Shown: piece after piece, positions 1-11,816 of the stretch
Numbering within the stretch: the stretch's first letter is position 1
Layout: each line of letters begins with the position of its first letter
From: an uncultured Gemmatimonadota bacterium
GTDB taxonomy: Bacteria > Gemmatimonadota > Gemmatimonadetes > Gemmatimonadales > Gemmatimonadaceae
NCBI GenBank assembly: GCA_902825965.1
Contig: CADEDA010000002.1
Span: 124,001 to 188,000 of the forward strand
Reading direction: 5' to 3'
Length of the DNA stretch: 64,000 nucleotides
Made by a program: the position numbers and the translations under genes
Notes under the pieces: model-generated
Database searches by the model: none
Told to the model about the DNA's origin: nothing
The model's input: only the letters and a program-made list of their open reading frames with translations

Positions 1-1285
1 GCCGCATGGCGAGCTTGACCACGTCCACGAAGCGGTCGATCTCGTCGACCGTCGTGTAGATGCTGGGCGTGATCCGGATGCCGCTGAACTCGGGGTGCAC
101 GATGGGGGTGTTCACGATGCGGTGGTTGGCGAGCATCCAGCTCCCGAGCTTCACCGGGTCGAGTCCGTCGACGGAGAGGAAGCCGATGGCGCCCGCCTTG
201 TCGGGCCCGAGCTCGGTGAGGACCTTCACGCGCGGCGAGTCCGCGAGCAGTGCCTTCGCCCAGCGATCGCGCAGGTAACGCAGCCGCGCGATCTTGCGGT
301 CCGCGCCGATGCCGCGGTGGAAGGTGATCGCGACCGAGACCGCGTTGAAGTTCGCCTGCGGGTGCGTGCCGATCTCCTCGTACTTCCGGACGTTGGCCTC
401 GCGCGACTTGTCGGAGCCCATCAGCGGCCAGAGGGTGGGGATCTTCGCCTTGCGCACGTACAGGAAGCCCGCCCCGATGGGCGCATGCAGCCACTTGTGC
501 AGCGAGGTCGCGTAGTAGTCGCACTCGAGTTCGTCGCGCGTGAACGGGAAGTGCGCGAAGGCGTGCGCCCCGTCGACGAACACCTCGATCCCGCGGGGGC
601 GCGCCATGCGCACCACGTCGCGGATCGGCAGGATCTGGCCGGTGAGGTTGGTGATGTGCGTGAGCTCGATGACCTTCGTCCGCGGGGTGATCGCGGCCTC
701 GAGGTTCCGGAGCAGCACCTTGGGGTCGGTGAGCGGCACCGGGAACGAGACCTGCTTGAGGACGATGCCCTCGCGGCGCTCGCGCTGCTGCCAGGTGGTG
801 ATCATCCGCCCGTAGTTCTGGTTGGTGATCAGCACCTCGTCGCCGCGCGCGAGGTCGATGCCGAGGATCATCGTCTCGAGCCCCTCCGAGGCGTTGCGGA
901 CGATCGCCATCTCCTCGGTGTCGCAGCCGAACTCCGCGGCGAGTTCGCGGCGCGTGCTCTCCATGCGCGGCTCGAGCACGCGCCAGTTGTGCTCCACCGG
1001 CAGCTCGTTGACGAACCGCAGGTCGCGGATCATCTGCTCGAGCACGTGCGTCGGCGTGGGCGAGATGCCGCCGTTGTTCAGGTTGATCATCGTGCGGTCC
1101 ATGTCGAACGCACGCTGGATGTGCGACCAGTACGATTCGTCGTCGGCGAGTGCGCCCGCACTGCGCGCACCGGCCACGGCCTCGGCCTTGAACAGCTGCG
1201 TGACCGCGCGCTCGGAGAGCATCGGGAGGGCGGTCCCGGCGCCGGCGAGTCCGGCGAGGAAGGAACGACGCGACGTGAGGGGCAC
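1..1285 (-). CDS. Class V aminotransferase family protein with Tat-type signal (C-terminus beyond window)
   Basis: PLP-dependent fold-type I enzyme of the class V / isopenicillin-N-epimerase-like group; the substrate cannot be told. It reads from a GTG at 1285 towards position 1 without a stop, so about 428 residues are visible and the C-terminus is missing. The N-terminus carries SRRSFLAGLAG, a twin-arginine motif followed by a hydrophobic stretch, suggesting folded export. NNGGISPTPTHVLEQ near residue 50 is the substrate and phosphate-loop region; VDGAHAFAHFP holds the PLP-ring Asp, and TSLHKW places the Schiff-base lysine at Lys264. It starts 24 bp after the stop of the barrel-like gene at 1310-2476 on the same strand, so it may be the last cistron of the sigma-factor operon. 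No Shine-Dalgarno is visible. Confidence 0.88.
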   Translation of the reverse strand, partial: MPLTSRRSFLAGLAGAGTALPMLSERAVTQLFKAEAVAGARSAGALADDESYWSHIQRAFDMDRTMINLNNGGISPTPTHVLEQMIRDLRFVNELPVEHNWRVLEPRMESTRRELAAEFGCDTEEMAIVRNASEGLETMILGIDLARGDEVLITNQNYGRMITTWQQRERREGIVLKQVSFPVPLTDPKVLLRNLEAAITPRTKVIELTHITNLTGQILPIRDVVRMARPRGIEVFVDGAHAFAHFPFTRDELECDYYATSLHKWLHAPIGAGFLYVRKAKIPTLWPLMGSDKSREANVRKYEEIGTHPQANFNAVSVAITFHRGIGADRKIARLRYLRDRWAKALLADSPRVKVLTELGPDKAGAIGFLSVDGLDPVKLGSWMLANHRIVNTPIVHPEFSGIRITPSIYTTVDEIDRFVDVVKLAMR

Positions 1286-1309
1286 GGGCGACTCGGGCTG
1301 GAGGAACCG

Positions 1310-2476
1310 CTAAGGTACCACGATCAGGCCCGACTCGCCTCCGAAGTCGTCACGCACGCGGGCCAGGTTCCGGGGGGCGCGCCACGGGCCCTGGTTGGTG
1401 CGCACCCCGATGTGGTACTTGCCCGAGCGCAGCCGGATGCGCGCGACCCAGTAGCTGCCTTCGCGCTCCATCGGCACCGGGCGCCACTCGGAGAAGTCGC
1501 CCGCGACCTCCACCTCGAGCCACTCGGCGGAGAAGACGCGCACCACGAGTTCGCCGCCGCCACCGCCCGCCAACGGTTCCACCGTCGCGTCGGCGATCGT
1601 CGAGCGCTGCATCACGGGCAACGGCTTGGGGCCCAGCGAGACGCGCAGCGACGCGGTGATGATGTCGGCCTGCGGCAGGCCGCGCACCGGGTCCGCGAGT
1701 TGCCGGCCGGCGCCGCCGATCAAGGCGACCCGATCCGTCAGTTGCAGCGTCGCGCTGCCGTACAGCGCGTTCTGGCTGAACTCGGCCCCGGCGATGGTCT
1801 GGCGGCGCGTGAGCGAGGCCGTGATGTCGTGCGGGCCGCCGCGGAGTTGCAGCACGAGCTGCGCGTCCTGGAACTCGAACGGCCCGCTCTCGTTCTCCAG
1901 CAACAGGCCCGCCGTCTCGAACAGCAGCGCGTCGGTGGCGTACAGGCGCGACAGCGAGAGGCTGCCGTAGAGGAATCCGAACCGGGACCATCCGCCGAGG
2001 TCGAACGCCGACGCCGCATTCCAGCGGGTGCCGCGCAGCGTGGTGGCCGCGGTGGCGCCGCCCCACGCGCCGCCGTTCTCCAACACGTAGTGCTGGCGCG
2101 CGAACCCGTTGGTGTTCCCCCCGTCCCCTGCGCCGCTCAACGAGAAGACCGCACCCGCCACCCCGAGGTCGGTGCGGAAGTTGGAGCGTCGCCCCCACGG
2201 CAACGACAACGCCGCCACGCCCTGCGCGGCGGCGAGCGAGTCCCGGGCGTACGTGAGGTTGCCGCTGGTGTAGAGCGTCCAGCGCTCGGTGGGGAGTCGC
2301 CAGAAGATGCCGAACAGCGCCGCGTCGGACGCTTCCTCACCGCCACGCGCACCGAGTCCGGGCTGGCGGAGGCGTGCGGCCCCCGCCTCCAGCCGGACCT
2401 CCGGCAACGCTTGTGCGGCGACGCTGCGCGTCGCCGCACCGATCAGCAGCAGCCCCAGGGCCGCGTGCCGGATCAC
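1310..2476 (-). CDS. Secreted outer-membrane-barrel-like protein with C-terminal glycogen-binding-like E-set domain
   Basis: No named family recognised for the main body. The protein has 388 residues and a GTG start. Residues 1-21 form a signal peptide ending SVAAQ. Residues about 22-290 are alternating polar/hydrophobic strands rich in Gly, Tyr and Trp, as in outer-membrane beta-barrels. Residues about 300-388 resemble the AMPK/CBM48 E-set fold (VEVAGDFSEW, then a G-x-Y-x-x-x-x-x-x-L-x-x-G-x-Y pattern), the same domain type found at the end of the upstream gene at 3134-3724. It is separated by 1 bp from the stop of the preceding cistron, so it is part of the sigma operon. Inference: an envelope protein, possibly glycan-related, controlled by the ECF sigma factor. 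Confidence 0.8.
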   Translation of the reverse strand: MIRHAALGLLLIGAATRSVAAQALPEVRLEAGAARLRQPGLGARGGEEASDAALFGIFWRLPTERWTLYTSGNLTYARDSLAAAQGVAALSLPWGRRSNFRTDLGVAGAVFSLSGAGDGGNTNGFARQHYVLENGGAWGGATAATTLRGTRWNAASAFDLGGWSRFGFLYGSLSLSRLYATDALLFETAGLLLENESGPFEFQDAQLVLQLRGGPHDITASLTRRQTIAGAEFSQNALYGSATLQLTDRVALIGGAGRQLADPVRGLPQADIITASLRVSLGPKPLPVMQRSTIADATVEPLAGGGGGELVVRVFSAEWLEVEVAGDFSEWRPVPMEREGSYWVARIRLRSGKYHIGVRTNQGPWRAPRNLARVRDDFGGESGLIVVP

Positions 2477-2477
2477 G

Positions 2478-3137
2478 TCACCGTGGGGGCCTCTGGCCAG
2501 TGGGAGCGAGACTGGCGCCGGCAGCAGGGGAATTGAGGAGCGACATCACACCTCGGGCCCGGACCTCGAGCGCCGCATCGGGCGCCAATCCCGCGGCGAC
2601 GTCGGATTGCACCGACGATCCCAGCGCGGCGATCTGCGAAGGGGTCGCCCCCTTCGCCATGAGTGAGGTCAGGCGCTCCAAGGCACGCGACGCAGGGATG
2701 CCGCGCGCGACGAGCTCGGTCATCACATCGAGTGGCATCACCACCGATTGATCGGCCGGCCAGGCGGCGCGGATCTTCTTCACCATCGGCGCAGGCACAC
2801 CGGCGCGGAGCGCATCCGCACCCGACGCGACCTCGGCCGCCGAGGGCGAGGGAGCCAGAAGGGCTCGCGCCTGCTCGAGGCGCTTCGCCAACGAAGACAC
2901 GGCGTCCCGAATCTGCTCCCCGGTCGCCTGCTTCGTGACACCTTCCATCGCCTTCGCGACGAGGGGCTGCGTGGGCAGGCCCTTCGATTCAGCCCGAGCG
3001 ATCTCCCGCTGCACGGCCGAACGCGTCTTCACATCGGCGATGGGCAGCACCGACGTCCCCTGCGCGAGCAGCGGGGCGGCGGACACGCTGGCGAGCACCA
3101 GCGCGACGAGAGTGGGGACTCTGCGATGCATGTTCAT
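2478..3137 (-). CDS. Secreted helical protein of unknown function in sigma-factor operon
   Basis: 219 residues, not recognised. MNMHRRVPTLVALVLASVSA starts a signal peptide cleaved near LLAQG. The rest is Ala-rich and predicted helical, with repeated hydrophobic heptad-like stretches (VSSLAKRLEQARALL, VMTELVARGIPASRALERLTSLM), and no Cys or obvious catalytic motif. The ATG at 3137 overlaps the TGA of the upstream E-set membrane protein in an ATGA junction, which argues for translational coupling and fixes the start well downstream of a longer possible frame. Its position between the putative anti-sigma factor and the barrel-like protein suggests a periplasmic accessory role; this is inference from context only. 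Confidence 0.8.
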   Translation of the reverse strand: MNMHRRVPTLVALVLASVSAAPLLAQGTSVLPIADVKTRSAVQREIARAESKGLPTQPLVAKAMEGVTKQATGEQIRDAVSSLAKRLEQARALLAPSPSAAEVASGADALRAGVPAPMVKKIRAAWPADQSVVMPLDVMTELVARGIPASRALERLTSLMAKGATPSQIAALGSSVQSDVAAGLAPDAALEVRARGVMSLLNSPAAGASLAPTGQRPPR

Positions 3138-3724
3138 CGGGCGAAGACCATCACGACGGAACCCTCTTGACCGTAGTCCGCGTCGCCCGACTTGGGCGCG
3201 CGCGGATCGGCCACCACCAATGTACCGTCGATCAGGAAGGCGTACACGTGCCGGCCCGGCGGGAGCGGGACCGTCACCGTCCAGACCCCGGTCTCCAGGC
3301 GGTCCAGCGGGGTCACCCCGCCCTGCCAATCATTGAAATCGCCCACCAGCGAGACCGACTCGGCCTTGCCGTCGTACACGAACTGCGTCTGCACCAGACC
3401 GTCGGCCACGTCCGCGACCCGCTGCGCCGGGAACGCGCTGCTGCCGGCGGGCCGCGCCGCCACGGCCGGCGCGGCCGGCTCGACGACCACGCCGCGCGTG
3501 ACGAAGCCCAGCAACAGGGCCACCGCCGCCAGACCGGTCGCACGCGCCGGCGTCACCGCCGCGCCGCGCCAGGCCTCCACCGCCCGCTGCCACAGCGACG
3601 GCCGGGGTGACTGCCACACCGCCTGCAATACCTGCGCGACCGCGCGCGGCTCCGGCGCCGCGGCCGGATCGGCCCGCAGCGTCTCGCGCACCCGCGCAAT
3701 CAGGAGATCCCGTTCATCGCTCAT
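3134..3724 (-). CDS. Probable anti-sigma factor: one-TM protein with C-terminal glycogen-binding (CBM48/AMPK-like) E-set domain
   Basis: 196 residues. Residues 1-60 are a cytoplasmic helical region in the place of an anti-sigma domain, although no ZAS zinc motif is visible. Residues about 62-82 (ATGLAAVALLLGFVTRGVVV) form one membrane helix. After an Ala/Pro linker, residues about 113-196 are an early-set domain like those of AMPK-beta and isoamylase/CBM48 proteins: VSLVGDFNDW, a GVWTVTVPLPPG strand pair, then YAFLIDG and DPRAP. The start overlaps the sigma gene by 11 bp and the stop overlaps the next gene as ATGA. Membrane topology plus linkage to an ECF sigma gene supports a regulator whose periplasmic sensor may bind a glycan; ligand binding is inference. 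Confidence 0.82.
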   Translation of the reverse strand: MSDERDLLIARVRETLRADPAAAPEPRAVAQVLQAVWQSPRPSLWQRAVEAWRGAAVTPARATGLAAVALLLGFVTRGVVVEPAAPAVAARPAGSSAFPAQRVADVADGLVQTQFVYDGKAESVSLVGDFNDWQGGVTPLDRLETGVWTVTVPLPPGRHVYAFLIDGTLVVADPRAPKSGDADYGQEGSVVMVFAR

Positions 3725-4283
3725 GCTGCATCACCTCGGTAAGACGTGCGCGCAACACATCACACGCGCGTTTGACTCGCATCCGGAGCGCACTGAGGCC
3801 GACACCCGTGACCGCGGCGATGTCCTCGTACGCCATGTCCTCCACGTGCCGGAGCAGGAAGGCCTCCCGCTGCTCCGCCGGCAGGGTCGCCAGGATCCGA
3901 TGGATCTCCTCGGTCCAGTCGCGTTCCGCCACCTCGATCGGTGCGTTCCCCCGCTCGGGGACATCACCGTACTGCACCACCGCGGCATGTCGTCGCCGCT
4001 TCTCCATCAGGCTGCGGCACCGGTTCGCGAGGATGCGGAAGAGCCAGGGCTCGAACCGCGCGTCGTCGCGGAACCGCGAGAGGTTGTGATAGACCCGTAC
4101 GAACGTGTCCTGCACCGCCTCCTCCGCGTCCTCGCGGTTGCCGACCATATGGAGGGCGAACCGGAGCGAGCGCGGATACAGCAAGTCCACCATCTGGGCG
4201 AACGCCTGCCGATCGCCTGCCTTGGCACGCAGGGGAAGGGCCGGGTCGATCGAGGAGCTGGCGGGCGTGTGGTCGTTGAGCAC
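3714..4283 (-). CDS. RNA polymerase ECF-type sigma factor
   Basis: Sigma-70 family extracytoplasmic-function factor of about 189 residues from the GTG at 4283. Region 2 reads AQMVDLLYPRSLRFALHMVG then NREDAEEAVQDTFVRVYHNL, the core-binding and -10 recognition helices. Region 4 reads LPAEQREAFLLRHVEDMAYE followed by DIAAVTGVGLSALRMRVKRA, a helix-turn-helix for the -35 element. Longer frames start at ATG 4352 or TTG 4409, but these add a low-complexity extension and run into a putative divergent regulatory region. The next gene, a membrane E-set protein, overlaps its 3' end by 11 bp, the usual sigma/anti-sigma arrangement. It is divergent from the aldehyde dehydrogenase gene. Confidence 0.93.
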   Translation of the reverse strand: MLNDHTPASSSIDPALPLRAKAGDRQAFAQMVDLLYPRSLRFALHMVGNREDAEEAVQDTFVRVYHNLSRFRDDARFEPWLFRILANRCRSLMEKRRRHAAVVQYGDVPERGNAPIEVAERDWTEEIHRILATLPAEQREAFLLRHVEDMAYEDIAAVTGVGLSALRMRVKRACDVLRARLTEVMQHER

Positions 4284-4396
4284 AGTGCGGGGAGTATGCC
4301 CCGCCGTGCTCGGTCCGCGCCACGCCGCGTCGCCTGGAACCGCCCCATCCATCGGTGTCGCCGTCACATCCCGTAGTACCCGGAGCGCGCTGCAAG

Positions 4397-4435
4397 TGTC
4401 ACATTTCAAACGAGATGCACGTGCCCATTGTGACA
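4397..4435. promoter_or_regulatory. Candidate operator: TGTCACA/TGTGACA inverted repeat in divergent intergenic region
   Basis: A perfect 7-bp inverted repeat, TGTCACA at 4397-4403 and TGTGACA at 4429-4435, has its half-sites about three helical turns apart. It sits between the divergently transcribed ECF sigma gene and the aldehyde dehydrogenase gene, if the latter starts at 4469. No regulator is identified; function is inferred from symmetry and position. Confidence 0.3.
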
Positions 4436-4468
4436 GCTTCGACCGCCGAGACGGTTGCCGATAGTGCC

Positions 4469-6031
4469 ATGACCGCCGGCGCCCGTCGGCCGGTCGAATC
4501 CCGTGACCCGTCGACTGGCGAGGTCTTCGCGCGCTACGAGTCGGCCGATGCGGCCGCCGTGGCGGCGGCGCTGGCGCGCGCGCGGCTTGCGCAGCCGGCC
4601 TGGGCCGCGCGGACGGCGCGCGAGCGGGCCGCCGTCGTGCGTCGCTTCCACGAGTCGCTCTATCGCCGGCGCGACGAGGTGGCGGCCCTCATCGCCCGCG
4701 AATCGGGCAAGCCGATCGTCGATGCCAGCGCCGCCGACGTCACGGTCACGCTCGACTTCGCCCGCTGGACCGCCGAGTCCCTGCCGCGCTTCGCCCGCGC
4801 ACCGTGGCAGGGGGTCGCCGGCATGGCGATGTGGCGCAAGCGCGTTCGCTACGAGCGCACGCCACTGGGCGTCATCGGCGTGATCGCGCCGTGGAACTAT
4901 CCGTTCTTCCTGCCCGCGACCTGCGTGCTGCCGGCCCTGGCCACGGGGAACGCGGTGCTGCTCAAGCCGAGCGAGTACACGCCGGGGTCGGGCGCGATCA
5001 TCGCGTCGCTGTGGCAGGACGCCGGCTTGCCCGAGGGCCTGCTGCAGGTGCTCCAGGGCGACGGCGTCACTGGTGCCGCGCTCACGCGCGCCGGCGTGGA
5101 CAAGATGCTCTTCACCGGCAGCGCGGCGGCCGGCCGCCAAGTCGCGATCGCCTGCGCCGAACAGCTGATCCCCTGTTCGCTGGAACTCGGCGGCAGCGAT
5201 GCGGCGATCGTGCTCGCCGATGCCGACCTGCAGCACGCGGCGGACGGCATCGCGTGGACCCGCTTCGCCAACGCCGGACAGACCTGCGTGGCGCCCAAAC
5301 GCGTCTATGTCGAGGCCGCGGCGTATGACGGGTTCGTCGCGGCCATGCAGCGCGCGGTGCGGGCGATCCGCGTCGGGGCCGGCGATGCGCACGACAGCGA
5401 GGTCGGTCCGCTCATCCGGCCGCAGGCCGCCGCGACCATCGCCGCACAGCTCGCCGATGCCGTCGCGCAGGGCGCGACCGTGGCGGCCCAGGCCACGGCA
5501 CCCGACCGACCCGGATTCCACGCGCCGACGCTCCTCACCGACGTGACCGATGCCATGCGCGTCATGCGCGAGGAGACCTTCGGTCCCCTGCTGCCGGTGG
5601 TGAAGGTGCGCGACAGTGAAGAGGCGATCGCACGCGCCAATGCCAGCGCGTTCGGGCTCTCGGCCAGCGTCTGGACCCGCGACCGCGCGCGCGGACTCGC
5701 CGTCGCGCAGCGACTGCAGACCGGCTCCGTGCAACTCAACGACGCCATCTCGATCGTCGGCATGGCCAGTGTGCCCTACGGCGGCACCAAGACCAGCGGA
5801 CTCGGGCGGATGCACGGAGTGGCAGGCCTCGAGGCCTGCGTGCGCAACACCCCGATCGTGGACGACCGGTTCACGCACTGGCACCAGCCCTGGTGGTTCG
5901 GGTACGGGCGCGGGCGCCTGGCGCAGGTGCGCGCCTTCCAACGCCTCGCCCACGGGGCCTCGCTCGGCGAGCGCCTGAGCGGGGTCCTGGGCACCATCCG
6001 ACTCGTCTTCGGACGCAAGGGAAGCCGCTGA
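4469..6031 (+). CDS. NAD(P)-dependent aldehyde dehydrogenase
   Basis: Aldehyde dehydrogenase superfamily, oxidising an aldehyde to the acid in the cytoplasm; the substrate is unknown. 520 residues from ATG 4469, the usual length; an in-frame ATG at 4415 would add 18 residues lacking family similarity. Visible motifs: GVIAPWNYPFFLP (Asn of the oxyanion hole), FTGSAAAGRQV (cofactor loop), LELGG with general-base Glu239, GQTCVAPK with nucleophile Cys273 (the usual 34-residue spacing), and EETFGPLLPVVKV. Its stop overlaps the start of the YggT-family gene by one base (TGATG), so the two are probably co-transcribed. No Shine-Dalgarno is visible. Confidence 0.95.
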   Translation: MTAGARRPVESRDPSTGEVFARYESADAAAVAAALARARLAQPAWAARTARERAAVVRRFHESLYRRRDEVAALIARESGKPIVDASAADVTVTLDFARWTAESLPRFARAPWQGVAGMAMWRKRVRYERTPLGVIGVIAPWNYPFFLPATCVLPALATGNAVLLKPSEYTPGSGAIIASLWQDAGLPEGLLQVLQGDGVTGAALTRAGVDKMLFTGSAAAGRQVAIACAEQLIPCSLELGGSDAAIVLADADLQHAADGIAWTRFANAGQTCVAPKRVYVEAAAYDGFVAAMQRAVRAIRVGAGDAHDSEVGPLIRPQAAATIAAQLADAVAQGATVAAQATAPDRPGFHAPTLLTDVTDAMRVMREETFGPLLPVVKVRDSEEAIARANASAFGLSASVWTRDRARGLAVAQRLQTGSVQLNDAISIVGMASVPYGGTKTSGLGRMHGVAGLEACVRNTPIVDDRFTHWHQPWWFGYGRGRLAQVRAFQRLAHGASLGERLSGVLGTIRLVFGRKGSR

Positions 6032-6618
6032 TGCGCGATCTGATCACCGTCGTGGACGCGGGCATCGGCGCGCTGCGCAGCGGCCTGAACATCCTGCTGC
6101 TGGTCGCCTTGGCACTCGCCGCCCTCGCGTGGGCGGTACGCACACGCCGACTCAGCCCCTTCAGCGGCGTGTCGCGCTTCGTCCGGCAATACGTCGATCC
6201 CCGGTTGGCGTCGATCGAGTCGCGGGTGCTGCGCATGGGCGGGACCTCGGCGAGCGTGCCGTGGTGGGCCTTGCTGGCGATCTTCGTCGTCGGCGTGACC
6301 GTGGTGTTCGTCCTCGGCTTCGTGCGCGACAGCATCGTGGGGCTGTACTACGCCTCGCGGCGCGGTCCCGTGGGCTACGTGGGACTCGCGCTGTCCTGGA
6401 CGCTGAGCCTGCTGCAACTCGCGCTGCTGGTGCGCGTGCTCTCGAGTTGGGTGGGAGGGCAGTACACCCGCCTCGTGCAGCTCTCCGTCCGGCTGACGGA
6501 GTGGTTCCTCGGGCCGCTGCGCCGTGCGCTGCCACCGCTTGGCATGATGGATCTCTCGCCGCTGGTGGCGTGGTTGATCATCGGGCTGCTGCAGAGCGTG
6601 GTGCTGCCGCTGCGATGA
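6031..6618 (+). CDS. YggT-family integral membrane protein
   Basis: 195 residues with four to five hydrophobic helices and two copies of the YggT repeat: a helix followed by an amphipathic SPFSGVSRFVRQYVDPRLASI-type stretch and, in the second half, a VRLTEWFLGPLRRALPP-type stretch before the last helix. The family is implicated in osmotic tolerance and envelope processes, but its molecular role is unsettled. It starts on the last base of the aldehyde dehydrogenase stop codon and its own stop overlaps the YggU/DUF167 start as ATGA. A yggT-yggU pairing is common across bacteria, which supports both calls. Confidence 0.88.
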   Translation: MRDLITVVDAGIGALRSGLNILLLVALALAALAWAVRTRRLSPFSGVSRFVRQYVDPRLASIESRVLRMGGTSASVPWWALLAIFVVGVTVVFVLGFVRDSIVGLYYASRRGPVGYVGLALSWTLSLLQLALLVRVLSSWVGGQYTRLVQLSVRLTEWFLGPLRRALPPLGMMDLSPLVAWLIIGLLQSVVLPLR

Positions 6619-6935
6619 GCGGCACGGTCGGTCTCACGGTGTCCCAGCGCGACGGTGCCGTGCGCTTCAGTGTGCGCGTGCAGCCGCGAGCGAGCCGCAG
6701 CGCGATCGTCGGACTGCACGGCGACGCGCTCAAGGTCGCGGTGCACGCGCCACCGGTGGACGGGGCCGCGAATGCGGCGGTGGTGGAGCTGCTGGCGGCG
6801 GCGCTGGGCGTGCCGCAGCGGGCGGTCTCGGTGGTGTCGGGCGCGACGGCTCGGCTCAAACTGGTCGAGGTCCAGGGCGTCGATGTGCCCTCCGTCCGCG
6901 CCCTGGCGGCCGAGGGCCGGCGAACCCCTCGATAG
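6615..6935 (+). CDS. DUF167 / YggU family protein
   Basis: 106 residues of the small alpha/beta DUF167 (YggU) family, whose function is unknown. The signature is complete: VRFSVRVQPRASRSAIVG at the N-terminus, LKVAVHAPPVDGAANAAVVE in the centre, and VSVVSGATARLKLVEVQG near the end, corresponding to the conserved GxxxRxKxxxI segment of the family. It overlaps the upstream yggT-like gene by 4 bp, as expected for the frequent yggT-yggU cluster. It ends just before the promoter and riboswitch region of the methionine genes, so it is probably the last gene of its operon. Confidence 0.93.
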   Translation: MSGTVGLTVSQRDGAVRFSVRVQPRASRSAIVGLHGDALKVAVHAPPVDGAANAAVVELLAAALGVPQRAVSVVSGATARLKLVEVQGVDVPSVRALAAEGRRTPR

Positions 6936-6942
6936 CAAGGAC

Positions 6943-6971
6943 TTGCCATCCGTTCATCCGGATATTAGGAT
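6943..6971 (+). promoter_or_regulatory. Putative sigma-70-type promoter of the metF-metH operon
   Basis: TTGCCA at 6943-6948, a 17-nt spacer and TAGGAT at 6966-6971 make a reasonable -35/-10 pair. The local sequence is AT-richer than its surroundings, and initiation about 7 nt downstream would put the transcript start about 10 nt before the SAM-II riboswitch. Call based on motif and position only. Confidence 0.5.
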
Positions 6972-6987
6972 GTATCGACAATCGACT

Positions 6988-11701
<4,714 letters not shown>

Positions 11702-11731
11702 TCCGACCCCCGAAACGCGGGCGAAAGGGGG

Positions 11732-11752
11732 CACAATCCGTGGTAAATTGTG
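11732..11752. promoter_or_regulatory. Candidate operator CACAAT-N9-ATTGTG upstream of the receiver-EAL gene
   Basis: Perfect 6-bp inverted repeat (CACAAT 11732-11737, ATTGTG 11747-11752) in an AT-richer patch of the short intergenic region after metH. It includes a TAAATT that could serve as part of a -10 element. Position suggests control of the downstream receiver-EAL gene; the binding factor is unknown. Confidence 0.3.
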
Positions 11753-11816
11753 ACGCAGGTCGCACGGATTCCGGACAGCCGGGGCTAGGTTGCAGGCGGT
11801 GAATCTCCCCGACGCC

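Noticed and set aside
95-2536. 813-codon open frame on the plus strand
   Set aside because: Antisense to the aminotransferase and the E-set barrel-like gene; translation is Arg/Glu/Val-rich low complexity, a high-GC shadow frame.
11706-11731. CCCCC...GGGGG pairing after metH as a terminator
   Set aside because: Only a 5-bp stem with a 15-nt loop and no U-tract; too weak to call.
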